A DNA stretch of 64,000 bases. Source: Flavobacterium sp. NKUCC04_CG (GTDB taxonomy: Bacteria > Bacteroidota > Bacteroidia > Flavobacteriales > Flavobacteriaceae). The notes beneath the pieces were generated by a model. That model was not told the origin of the DNA, made no database searches, and worked only from the letters and a program-made list of their open reading frames with translations. The stretch spans positions 62,001 through 126,000 of the forward strand of contig NZ_JAHKRA010000003.1 of the NCBI RefSeq assembly GCF_019345525.1, written 5' to 3'. The first letter of the stretch is position 1, and every line of letters begins with the position of its first letter. This document shows positions 1 through 7,599 of this stretch, one piece after another. The position numbers and the translations under genes are program-made.

Positions 1-228
1 GGTATCAGTTACGAATACCACACTATTAAAATAGCTGACAAAATAGGTAAAGAGCTCTTTACGTATCTTTTTAGCGGTGTTTTATTACATCACACCATTT
101 TATTTGGTTTAGAAATATTTAGATTTAATTTTATTTGGGAAATTCTTTTACGAACTTTACTCACAACATTATTTACCCTGATATTATGCGTCTTAATAAT
201 CTACTTGATCAAACCATCTAAAAAATGA
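1..228 (+). CDS. mreD: Rod shape-determining protein MreD, C-terminal part (truncated by window edge)
   Basis: Frame 1 is open from the window edge and stops with TGA at 226-228, giving the last 75 residues of a hydrophobic protein with two evident membrane segments (around FTYLFSGVLLHHTILFG and LLTTLFTLILCVLIIYLI) and a short basic tail. Its TGA overlaps the ATG of the PBP2 gene (ATGA), so the two are translationally coupled. MreD is an inner-membrane part of the cell-wall elongation complex. The name rests mainly on position directly before mrdA and rodA plus the hydrophobic profile, because the small MreD family has few strong motifs and most of the protein lies outside the window. Confidence 0.72.
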   Translation, partial: GISYEYHTIKIADKIGKELFTYLFSGVLLHHTILFGLEIFRFNFIWEILLRTLLTTLFTLILCVLIIYLIKPSKK

Positions 229-2087
229 GAAAATTCCTCTTACCCTTTTTAATTATATCCGTTGCTATTGCAATATTGGTAAGACTACTATATTTACAAG
301 TAATTGATGATTCGTATATTAAAAAGTCGGAAAACAACGCTTTAAAAATCGTTTACGAATACCCCGAGCGCGGTTATATCTATGACCGAAATGGCAAATT
401 ACTAGTCGCCAACCAGCCCTCCTATGATATCATGATTATACCTCAAGAGGTAAAAGATATAGATACCTTAGCGCTGTGTCAAATGCTAGATGTGACCAAA
501 GACGACTTTATAAAAAAATTAGACAAGGCACGTGTTTACAGTCCGCGTTTACCTTCTGTTTTTTTACCCCAATTAAACAAGGCAGAATATGCTGCTTTTC
601 AAGAAAAAATCAGACATTTCAACGGTTTCTATATACAAAAAAGATCTCTACGAGATTATCAAGTGCATTCCGGTGCCAATATATTTGGCTATATCCGTCA
701 GGTCAACGAGCAAAATGTAAAAGGGAGTTCTTATTACCGCAGCGGTGACTTAATCGGAATTCAAGGTGTTGAACAGGAATACGAAACTGTTTTAAGAGGA
801 ACCAAAGGGGTTAAATACATCCAAAGGGATCGATTTAACAGAGAAATAGGTTCTTTTAAAAACGGTCATTACGACACCCTAGCTGTAAAAGGTGAGGACA
901 TCACACTAACCTTGGATTTAGAACTTCAAGAATATGGTGAATTGCTGATGCAAAATAAACGCGGAGGTATAGTTGCCATCGAGCCTAAAAGCGGAGAAAT
1001 TCTAGCTTTAGTAACCGCTCCGAGCTACGACCCCAGTTTGTTAGTCGGTAGAGAACGTTCTAAAAACTATACTGCTTTGTTTAATGATTCCATTTCTAAG
1101 CCCCTATTTAACCGTGTTTTATCTGGAGAGTATTCTCCTGGATCGACGTTTAAAATTTTAACCGGACTAATCGGCTTACAGGAAGAGGTTATCACTGAAC
1201 AAACCGCCTTTGTATGTAATCACGGTTTCTTTTATGGGCGCGGAGCATTTATGAAATGTCACGACTCTGGTAGTATTTCACTCAACAGAGCGATAGCCAG
1301 TTCCTGCAACACCTATTTCGCCAATGTCTATAAACGCATTATCGAAAAATACTCTAAACCCCGTTATGGCATAGACGCATGGAGCAGTCATCTAAAAAGC
1401 TTTGGATTGGGCGAATTTCTTGGCTATGATCTTCCTGATGGTAGAAAAGGACATATACCTTCATCTAATTATTACGACCGTTGGTATCCCAACGGAGGCT
1501 GGAGAAGCACCACGACGATTTCGAATTCCATAGGACAAGGCGAGGTTGTCATGACCCCTATGCAATTGGCAAATATGATGGCAACGATTGCCAACAGAGG
1601 TTATTTCTATACCCCACATATCATCAAAAAAATAGAAAAACACCATATAGACCCAAAGTTTACAACTAAAAACATCACCACCATAGACCCTCAATACTTT
1701 ACACCAGTTATCAATGGATTGTTTGACGTTTACAATTTTGGTTCTGGTCGAAGTGTACAAGTTAAAGATATTGAAATTTGCGGTAAAACCGGAACTGTAG
1801 AAAACTTTATTAAGGTGGGAACCAAAAGAATACAATTAGCCGATCACTCCGTATTTGTTGCATTTGCTCCAAAAGACGATCCTAAAATTGCTATAGCGGT
1901 TTTTATAGAAAATGGTGCCTGGGGTGCCCGTTGGGCTGCTCCAATAACCAGTTTAATGATTGAAAAATACCTACACAAAGAGATTAGCCGTACCGATTTA
2001 GAAAAAAGAATGTTAGAAGGCAGCTTACAAAGTGAGTATGCCAAAGTAATAAGCTTACAACAACAAGCCAAACTGATCCCGCAATAA
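225..2087 (+). CDS. mrdA: Penicillin-binding protein 2 (elongasome transpeptidase)
   Basis: Class B penicillin-binding protein that cross-links peptidoglycan during side-wall elongation, working with the RodA glycosyltransferase. Of its 620 residues, 1-24 form an N-terminal membrane anchor; a pedestal/dimerisation region follows, with ERGYIYDRNGKLLVANQP at about 48-65. The transpeptidase domain shows the three active-site motifs: S307-T-F-K310 (catalytic Ser307), S360-C-N362 and K521-T-G523. Length is normal for PBP2. The start overlaps the mreD stop, and rodA begins one base after the stop, so this is the usual mreD-mrdA-rodA operon. It acts on the periplasmic face of the inner membrane. Confidence 0.96.
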   Translation: MRKFLLPFLIISVAIAILVRLLYLQVIDDSYIKKSENNALKIVYEYPERGYIYDRNGKLLVANQPSYDIMIIPQEVKDIDTLALCQMLDVTKDDFIKKLDKARVYSPRLPSVFLPQLNKAEYAAFQEKIRHFNGFYIQKRSLRDYQVHSGANIFGYIRQVNEQNVKGSSYYRSGDLIGIQGVEQEYETVLRGTKGVKYIQRDRFNREIGSFKNGHYDTLAVKGEDITLTLDLELQEYGELLMQNKRGGIVAIEPKSGEILALVTAPSYDPSLLVGRERSKNYTALFNDSISKPLFNRVLSGEYSPGSTFKILTGLIGLQEEVITEQTAFVCNHGFFYGRGAFMKCHDSGSISLNRAIASSCNTYFANVYKRIIEKYSKPRYGIDAWSSHLKSFGLGEFLGYDLPDGRKGHIPSSNYYDRWYPNGGWRSTTTISNSIGQGEVVMTPMQLANMMATIANRGYFYTPHIIKKIEKHHIDPKFTTKNITTIDPQYFTPVINGLFDVYNFGSGRSVQVKDIEICGKTGTVENFIKVGTKRIQLADHSVFVAFAPKDDPKIAIAVFIENGAWGARWAAPITSLMIEKYLHKEISRTDLEKRMLEGSLQSEYAKVISLQQQAKLIPQ

Positions 2088-2088
2088 A

Positions 2089-3342
2089 ATGAAAAATCAA
2101 AGTGTAAAAAGCACCATCGATTGGATTTCAATCCTACTTTATTTTGTACTGGTTTTTGCTGGATGGCTAAACATCTACTCTGCCTCGCTACCGGTAGAAG
2201 CTACCTCATTTTTTGATTTAAATCAAATCTACGGTCGCCAACTATTATTCATCATGTTTTGTATTCCGTTAATTATACTGGTAGTATCGATCGACGCCAA
2301 ATTTTATGAAAAATATCCCATGATATTTTACATTATTGGTATACTATCTATATTGGGACTCATGGTATTTGGTAAATCGGTAAAAGGACAAACCAACTGG
2401 TATCAAATAGGCGGTTTTGGAATTCAACCCTCTGAATTTGTAAAAACAACTACAGCCCTCTTATTGGCAAAGTTCATTTCAGACTCACAGGACGCCCTAA
2501 GTACTTTTAAAGACCAATTGATAGCCTTGGCTATTATTGGAGTACCCACGCTACTTATTTTACAACACGACACGGGTAGTGCCATGTTATTTGCTTCACT
2601 TATATTTGTTTTGTATCGCGAAGGACTACCGAGTTGGTACCTTTGGACCGCTTTTATCACGATCAGTCTTTTCGTGATGTCACTGATCATAAAACCCGGT
2701 TTTATTATCGGCGCTATCGCATTAGTCACCATCATCCACTTTGTGCTCAACAAAAAGATAAATCGAAACCCCTTTCTATATTTGGGACTATCGGCCCTAA
2801 TGATTGCTTTTGTATTCTCGGTCGATTACGTTTATGACGAGGTGCTAGAACCCCATCAGAAAGACCGTATCAATGTATTAATCGGCGAAGACGTCAACCT
2901 TCAAAGAGAAGGTTATAACTTAAATCAGTCCAAAATAGCTATCGGATCGGGCGGCTGGTTTGGCAAAGGATTTTTAGAAGGAACACAAACCAAAGGTGGT
3001 TTTGTACCGGAACAACATACCGATTATATATTCACTACAGTTGGTGAAGAATGGGGATTTACCGGCGCAGCAGTAATCATCACTTTATTTGTCTGTCTAT
3101 TCCTACGGCTTATATACCTATGCGAACAGCAAAAATCGCGCTTTACACGAGTTTACGGATATAGCGTAGTCTGCTTCCTATTTATCCACTTTGCTTTAAA
3201 CATCACTATGTTAACGGGGCTATTTCCAACAATCGGAGTTCCCTTACCCTTTTTCTCTTATGGAGGATCAAGCTTACTCGCATTTACTATATTGTTGTTT
3301 ATTTTCCTCAAGTTAGATGCTAATAAAGTCAATGAATGGTAA
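2089..3342 (+). CDS. rodA: Rod shape-determining protein RodA (SEDS glycosyltransferase)
   Basis: SEDS-family polytopic membrane protein that polymerises lipid II into glycan strands and partners with PBP2. The 417 residues contain about ten hydrophobic segments. SEDS landmarks are visible: the loop VPEQHTDYIF with Asp312, which by position matches the essential aspartate of E. coli RodA, the following TVGEEWGF, and the C-terminal FFSYGGSSLL. It starts one base after the mrdA stop (TAAAATG), implying coupled translation. The 66-bp gap that follows has no clear terminator, so some transcription may run on into the coiled-coil gene. Confidence 0.95.
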   Translation: MKNQSVKSTIDWISILLYFVLVFAGWLNIYSASLPVEATSFFDLNQIYGRQLLFIMFCIPLIILVVSIDAKFYEKYPMIFYIIGILSILGLMVFGKSVKGQTNWYQIGGFGIQPSEFVKTTTALLLAKFISDSQDALSTFKDQLIALAIIGVPTLLILQHDTGSAMLFASLIFVLYREGLPSWYLWTAFITISLFVMSLIIKPGFIIGAIALVTIIHFVLNKKINRNPFLYLGLSALMIAFVFSVDYVYDEVLEPHQKDRINVLIGEDVNLQREGYNLNQSKIAIGSGGWFGKGFLEGTQTKGGFVPEQHTDYIFTTVGEEWGFTGAAVIITLFVCLFLRLIYLCEQQKSRFTRVYGYSVVCFLFIHFALNITMLTGLFPTIGVPLPFFSYGGSSLLAFTILLFIFLKLDANKVNEW

Positions 3343-3408
3343 AATTGGCATCTAATTTGCCTTACAATTAAAGTCAACTAAACAAAAACACCAAACTCAA
3401 TTTATACA

Positions 3409-4029
3409 ATGAAAAAAACACTATGGTTTGTAGGTACTCTCTTAGTTTCAACTCAATTGATGTCTGCACAAGAGGTTTCCACTATTGAAACAGAAAAAAA
3501 CAAAGCGATTGAAAAAATACAAGAAATCACGACTGAAAAAACAGAAGTAAACACAGCTTTAGAGAAGGTTAAGGAAAGTACACAAACAGTTGTTAGTGAA
3601 CAAGAAAAACTACAAGCTAAAGAAGAAGAAATTATTCTAAAAAACCAACAAGATTTACTAAACGCGGAACAACTAAATCAAGAAAAACTAGTTAAGGACC
3701 TAGAAAAAAAGGAACTTCAAGCAATTAAGGATCAAAAGGCGTTAGAAAAAGCACAAAAAAAACTTGAAAAAGAGCAAAAACTCGAAATTAAAAAACAAGC
3801 TAAGCTAGCCAAATCAACGCGTAAACTCCAAAAAACAAAAAGCAAACTCTATAAACAAGAGGATCGCTTAAGAACCGAAACGGATAAATTTGAGAAAAAC
3901 CTACGCAAAGGTTCTTTAACCCCGTTAAAAGAACTCAAAGGCAAAGCAAAGATACTGAAGTTAAAAACAAAAGTTCAAACCTTAAAACTCGATGTTGAAC
4001 GTATGGAACTAGAATTAAGGTCTTTTTAA
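3409..4029 (+). CDS. Secreted coiled-coil protein, function unknown
   Basis: A 206-residue protein with a clear signal peptide (MKKTLWFVGTLLVSTQLMSA, cleavage near residue 20). The mature part is almost entirely charged and helical, rich in Lys, Glu, Gln and Leu, with no Cys and heptad-like spacing, so a long periplasmic coiled coil is expected. I recognise no family domain. It stands alone: 66 bp after rodA and followed by a strong hairpin terminator. It resembles other small Lys/Glu-rich periplasmic proteins of flavobacteria and could be structural or scaffolding, but the sequence gives no direct functional clue. Confidence 0.75.
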   Translation: MKKTLWFVGTLLVSTQLMSAQEVSTIETEKNKAIEKIQEITTEKTEVNTALEKVKESTQTVVSEQEKLQAKEEEIILKNQQDLLNAEQLNQEKLVKDLEKKELQAIKDQKALEKAQKKLEKEQKLEIKKQAKLAKSTRKLQKTKSKLYKQEDRLRTETDKFEKNLRKGSLTPLKELKGKAKILKLKTKVQTLKLDVERMELELRSF

Positions 4030-4046
4030 ACTAAAATACTACTTAT

Positions 4047-4076
4047 TAAAAAAACTGCATTTTGCAGTTTTTTTTT
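4047..4076 (+). terminator. Rho-independent terminator after the coiled-coil gene
   Basis: Stem AACTGCA/TGCAGTT with a TTT loop, followed by a run of T residues, 20-45 bases after the stop codon of the coiled-coil gene. Confidence 0.85.
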
Positions 4077-4150
4077 GTTTTTAATTGTAAAAACACGCTT
4101 TTACCCAGCAATTTAACCTCTTTGCTATGTACAAACATACTTATAACGCC

Positions 4151-4187
4151 AAAAAAAAATCCCAATCTATAAAGATTGGGATTTTTT
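4151..4187 (-). terminator. Terminator of the tRNA-Phe pair
   Basis: Ten-bp stem ATCCCAATCT/AGATTGGGAT with a 4-nt loop and A/T runs on both sides, immediately 3' of the tRNA-Phe genes on the minus strand. It could also stop leftover rightward transcription. Confidence 0.85.
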
Positions 4188-4188
4188 G

Positions 4189-4261
4189 TGGTGCCTCCAG
4201 GAATCGAACCAGGGACACATGGATTTTCAGTCCATTGCTCTACCAACTGAGCTAAGGCACC
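4189..4261 (-). tRNA. tRNA-Phe (GAA), copy 1
   Basis: On the minus strand the sequence folds as a cloverleaf: acceptor GGTGCCT/AGGCACC with discriminator A, D arm GCTC...GAGC, anticodon stem ATGGA/TCCAT with loop CTGAAAA (anticodon GAA, Phe), and T arm with GGTTCGATTCC. The 3' CCA is not encoded (the next bases read CAA). It is identical to the second copy 46 bp upstream and presumably cotranscribed with it. Confidence 0.97.
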
Positions 4262-4306
4262 TTAAAAGTAAACTTTTAAGCAACTTATAAATCAAAAGCA
4301 AATTTG

Positions 4307-4379
4307 TGGTGCCTCCAGGAATCGAACCAGGGACACATGGATTTTCAGTCCATTGCTCTACCAACTGAGCTAAGGCACC
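4307..4379 (-). tRNA. tRNA-Phe (GAA), copy 2
   Basis: Identical in sequence to the tRNA-Phe at 4189-4261, with the same GAA anticodon and no encoded CCA. This copy is promoter-proximal: the shared promoter lies about 46 bases upstream on the minus strand. The tandem identical pair is a simple gene duplication. Confidence 0.97.
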
Positions 4380-4424
4380 ATTTGGCTTTTGATTTCAAAG
4401 ACATACTGTCCTTGTAAGCGGTTG

Positions 4425-4455
4425 CAAATATAGAACAGTTTTTTATTTAAACAAA
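4425..4455 (-). promoter_or_regulatory. Promoter of the tRNA-Phe pair
   Basis: On the minus strand, -33 TTTG (plus-strand 4452-4455), 19 bp, then -7 TATATTTG (4425-4432). This is an ideal Bacteroidota TTTG-N19-TAnnTTTG promoter. It lies back to back with the coaX promoter. Confidence 0.8.
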
Positions 4456-4458
4456 CCC

Positions 4459-4487
4459 TTTTGAAAAAAAATCATTACATATCTTTG
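4459..4487 (+). promoter_or_regulatory. Promoter of the coaX operon
   Basis: TTTTG (4459-4463), 16 bp, then TATCTTTG (4480-4487), 20 bases before the coaX ATG. The spacing is slightly short for the -33/-7 pair but the -7 box is perfect. The -33 boxes of this and the tRNA-Phe promoter are only about 3 bp apart on opposite strands. Confidence 0.65.
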
Positions 4488-4507
4488 CTTACACAAACAT
4501 TTCAGTC

Positions 4508-5263
4508 ATGCTTTTAGTCGTAGATATTGGGAATACCAGAACCAAAGTAGCTTTATTTGAGAACGATAGGATTATTGAAATCTATATTTTAGAGCGTGAA
4601 AATTTTTTAAAAAATTTTAAAAAAATTTTAAAAAATTTCAACACCCTCCCCAAAATAGTACTTTCAAGCGTGGGTAAACTCGATACAGCCTCGTTAAACT
4701 GGTTACAAGCACATACCGATTTACTAGAAATTACTATAAAAACAACCTTACCCTTTCAAAACGACTATTCGACTCCCCAAACCTTGGGTATCGACCGTTT
4801 GGTTCTGGCTGCTGGTGCAACACTACAGTATCCCGCTCAAAATAGATTAGTCATTGATGCGGGTACTTGTGTTACTTATGACTTCATCACTAAGGAAAAC
4901 CACTATCTAGGCGGTGCTATTTCGCCAGGAATCGCCTTAAGATACCAATCACTAAATACCTATACTGCAAAACTTCCGTTGCTACAATTGCAAGAACCCG
5001 CTGATTTAATAGGAAATTCAACCGCAGAATCTATACATTCCGGCGTTGTTAACGGACTAACGGCCGAAATCGACCAACTTATCGATCTGTACATAGCTCG
5101 TTTTCAAGATTTAACTATAATTTTAACAGGTGGTGATGGAGTTTTTTTGGCAAAAAGACTAAAAAACACCATATTTGCCCATTCAAACTTTTTGTTAGAA
5201 AGTTTGAATTCCTTACATCAATATACAATTGAAAATGATAAAAAAAATCTTTCTAGGCTTTAG
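4508..5263 (+). CDS. coaX: Type III pantothenate kinase
   Basis: First step of coenzyme A synthesis: ATP-dependent phosphorylation of pantothenate by the ASKHA-fold CoaX family. The 251 residues carry the phosphate loop DIGNTRTKVALF at 6-17, the pantothenate-binding GIDRLVLAAGA, the catalytic-region VIDAGTCVTYDFI, and GGAISPGI. Residues about 31-45 (NFLKNFKKILKNFN) are encoded by a strikingly repetitive A/T run. The 3' end overlaps the start of the next gene by 29 bp, so the downstream outer-membrane gene is probably translationally coupled. Confidence 0.95.
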   Translation: MLLVVDIGNTRTKVALFENDRIIEIYILERENFLKNFKKILKNFNTLPKIVLSSVGKLDTASLNWLQAHTDLLEITIKTTLPFQNDYSTPQTLGIDRLVLAAGATLQYPAQNRLVIDAGTCVTYDFITKENHYLGGAISPGIALRYQSLNTYTAKLPLLQLQEPADLIGNSTAESIHSGVVNGLTAEIDQLIDLYIARFQDLTIILTGGDGVFLAKRLKNTIFAHSNFLLESLNSLHQYTIENDKKNLSRL

Positions 5264-6503
5264 TTTACTAATTGGTACTACAGCATTAGCACAACAAGGT
5301 ACCGCATCACCATATTCTTTTTATGGAATTGGAAAAGTGAATTTCAGTGGAACCAACGAATACAAAGCCATGGGAGGGATTAGCACATACTCAGACAGTA
5401 TTCACCTAAACCTAAAAAATCCAGCTTCTTTTTCAAAACTGACAAGGACTACTTTTGCCGTGGGAGGAACTACTAATTTCACTACATTCAAAAACAACGA
5501 ATTTTCAGAAAAAGCTCAAAGTACTTTAGTAGATTATATAGCTGTTGGAATTCCCTTAGGTCGTTTTGGAGCATCATTTGGAATACTACCATTTACGTCA
5601 GTAGGATATAAAATCAACTCTGAAATTACTGTAGGCGATCAAAACCGATCAAAAGACTTTACAGGAGAGGGTGGAATAAACAGAGCTTTTGCAGGCATTT
5701 CCTATTCCATACTGCCTAATTTACAAATTGGAGCAGATTTCGCATACAATTTTGGAGACATTGACAACAATTCCACCGTGTTTATTACCAACGACGGTAC
5801 CGGTGTCTTTCTTCCTAAAGGATCTAGAGAACGTATAAAAACAAACTACAGTGGATTTACATTTAACACCGGGCTTATTTACAACCGTAAAATAAAAAAT
5901 TATGATTGGCACAGCAACTTTACGTTCTCGCCTGAAACTAAAATAAGCGCAGACACCTCTACTTTTCTAGAAACAGTTCAAAAAGCCTCTAACGGCTCCG
6001 TTGTTTCCATAGAAACAAGAGAACTAGAGATGATTAATAGCGACTTAACGATGCCTGCTTCATTTACCTTAGGAACAGGAATTGGAATAGAACAAAAATG
6101 GTTTATTGGAGCTGAATTTAAGCATACTCAAAACAGCAAACTCCAAAATAACTGGAAATCATCAGCAAAAGCGGCTTTTGAGGACTCCCAAAAATACACT
6201 ATAGGAGGTTATTATATTCCAAAATACAATTCTTTCACCAGCTATTTTGACCGTATCGTTTATCGTGCTGGTTTCCGATATGAAAATACCGGCTTGGTAT
6301 TAGAAAACCAATCAATCAATGATTATGCGTTTAGTATGGGGGCAGGATTTCCGGTTGGAAGAAACCAAACCAACATCAACCTAAGCATGGAATATGGTCA
6401 AAAAGGAAAAAGCAGTAACAATTTGATTAAGGAAAATTATTTTAATATATCTGTTGGAATTTCCTTAAACGACTTATGGTTTGTTAAACGTCGTTTCGAA
6501 TAA
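5235..6503 (+). CDS. Putative outer-membrane beta-barrel protein
   Basis: A secreted protein of 422 residues starting at the ATG at 5235; the TTG six bases upstream gives no better signal peptide. Residues 1-20 (MIKKIFLGFSLLIGTTALAQ) are a signal peptide, and the mature protein begins QGTASPYSFYGIGKVNFSG. It then shows alternating amphipathic strands and Gly/aromatic-rich turns typical of PorV/FadL-like barrels, ending in an aromatic strand. It overlaps coaX by 29 bp and precedes lptC by only 10 bp, suggesting envelope-assembly coregulation. I cannot name a substrate; a general porin-like or structural role is inference. Confidence 0.82.
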   Translation: MIKKIFLGFSLLIGTTALAQQGTASPYSFYGIGKVNFSGTNEYKAMGGISTYSDSIHLNLKNPASFSKLTRTTFAVGGTTNFTTFKNNEFSEKAQSTLVDYIAVGIPLGRFGASFGILPFTSVGYKINSEITVGDQNRSKDFTGEGGINRAFAGISYSILPNLQIGADFAYNFGDIDNNSTVFITNDGTGVFLPKGSRERIKTNYSGFTFNTGLIYNRKIKNYDWHSNFTFSPETKISADTSTFLETVQKASNGSVVSIETRELEMINSDLTMPASFTLGTGIGIEQKWFIGAEFKHTQNSKLQNNWKSSAKAAFEDSQKYTIGGYYIPKYNSFTSYFDRIVYRAGFRYENTGLVLENQSINDYAFSMGAGFPVGRNQTNINLSMEYGQKGKSSNNLIKENYFNISVGISLNDLWFVKRRFE

Positions 6504-6513
6504 AACCAAGCCC

Positions 6514-7068
6514 ATGTCTTTTATAAAAAACATACTGTTAACCGGAAGTCTGCTGACACTAATAGTCACTATGGCTTCTTGCGACAGCAATTTTAAAAAA
6601 ATACAAAAAATCAATACCGTTCCCTTTTTTGCAACAACTCAAGGAGAGAACATCAATTTAAAGTATATAGACTCGGGAAGTGTTAAGGCTATTTTAGTAA
6701 GTCCGCAGATGCTCGATTACTCACAGGTAAAGTACCCGTTTACAGAATTCCCAAAAGGGATTCACTTGACTTTAATTGACAGCGAAAAAAACCAGAATTT
6801 TGTTGTAGCAGACTACGCAATCAGCTACGGAAAAAAAGAATTAGTTGATTTAAGAGGCAATGTCGTAATTACAAGTCACGATGGCAAAAAACTAGAAACA
6901 GATCAACTGTATTACGATCAAAAAAACGATTGGTTTTACACCGAGAAATTTTATAAAATATCGGATATCGACAACAGCTTTACAGAAGGGGTTGGAATTG
7001 ATTTTGACAGTAAATTTAAAACCGTAACAGCTCAAAACAGCTACGCCGAGAGAAACAAAACAGAATAA
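6514..7068 (+). CDS. lptC: LPS export ABC transporter periplasmic protein LptC
   Basis: LptC is the periplasmic bridge component that receives lipopolysaccharide from LptB2FG and passes it to LptA. The ATG at 6514 gives a 184-residue protein with a lipoprotein signal (MSFIKNILLTGSLLTLIVTMASC, Cys23), so it appears lipid-anchored rather than bitopic as in E. coli. The body carries the LptC/OstA beta-taco pattern (VVADYAISYGKKELVDLRGNV..., LETDQLYYDQKNDWFYTEKF). An in-frame upstream TTG at 6481 lies inside the previous gene and would bury the signal peptide, so it was not used. Downstream is a small membrane protein gene. Confidence 0.88.
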   Translation: MSFIKNILLTGSLLTLIVTMASCDSNFKKIQKINTVPFFATTQGENINLKYIDSGSVKAILVSPQMLDYSQVKYPFTEFPKGIHLTLIDSEKNQNFVVADYAISYGKKELVDLRGNVVITSHDGKKLETDQLYYDQKNDWFYTEKFYKISDIDNSFTEGVGIDFDSKFKTVTAQNSYAERNKTE

Positions 7069-7090
7069 CGACCTACAAACGTAATTAACC

Positions 7091-7288
7091 ATGAAAGCAT
7101 ACGTATTATTCCCCTATTTTTATCTTTTTATAGCACTACTCTTTATCTATGATGGCGTTACAAAATTTCAAAACGATGAAGATTACTATTTACAAATAGC
7201 TGTAGCAGCCGTTGCCATTTTTATGTTCTTCTTTAGAAAGAGATATGCAAAAAAAATGCAGGAACACCATAAAAACAAACAACAATAA
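7091..7288 (+). CDS. Small two-helix membrane protein, unknown
   Basis: A 65-residue protein with two hydrophobic segments (about 5-20 and 34-50) separated by an acidic loop (FQNDEDYY) and ending in a very basic, His/Lys-rich tail (RKRYAKKMQEHHKNKQQ), so the tail is probably cytoplasmic. It begins 22 bp after lptC and is followed by a terminator, making it the last gene of the coaX-OMP-lptC operon. No known domain is recognisable. A helper of LPS transport or envelope assembly is possible by position only. Confidence 0.7.
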   Translation: MKAYVLFPYFYLFIALLFIYDGVTKFQNDEDYYLQIAVAAVAIFMFFFRKRYAKKMQEHHKNKQQ

Positions 7289-7599
7289 AGTCCAATATAA
7301 AAAACAGTAGTTATTAACTACTGTTTTTTTTTGCTTTCAAAATTAGTTTTCAACAACATTTTCGACAACAAACTTAGGAGCAATATTTAAAGATATTGTT
7401 TTTCAAATTTAAATTCCAGCTCCTTAAAATTCTCTAAACAGCAGCTTAAAAAAAACAAAATACGCTTACTTTAAAGAAATTTGACCAAATACTTCGAAAA
7501 CAGCAACATTATTTAGAAAAATATAGAATTATAACTTTTATTATTAAATAGATAATTGTATTTTCGCTCACTGAAAAAAATTACACATACTAAATACAC
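7289..7599 (+). other. Intergenic region before ppiD
   Basis: A non-coding stretch of 311 bp. It holds the operon terminator (7299-7331), a weak A/T hairpin CAATAT/ATATTG near 7382-7399 followed by five T residues, and a degenerate -7 box TATTTTCG at 7559-7566 that could drive ppiD. I see no open frame with coding character and no gene remnant. Confidence 0.6.
7299..7331 (+). terminator. Terminator of the coaX-lptC operon
   Basis: Stem AACAGTAGTTA/TAACTACTGTT with essentially no loop, followed by nine T residues. Confidence 0.85.

Noticed and set aside
4046..4246. 66-codon minus-strand frame over the terminators and tRNA-Phe
   Set aside because: It lies over a well-supported tRNA and two hairpins.
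6481..6514. TTG start for lptC inside the previous gene
   Set aside because: It would place 11 extra residues before the lipoprotein signal peptide; the ATG at 6514 gives a clean signal.
7382..7404. Possible second terminator or riboswitch in the gap before ppiD
   Set aside because: Only a weak 6-bp A/T stem with five T residues is seen, with no conserved aptamer-like core.
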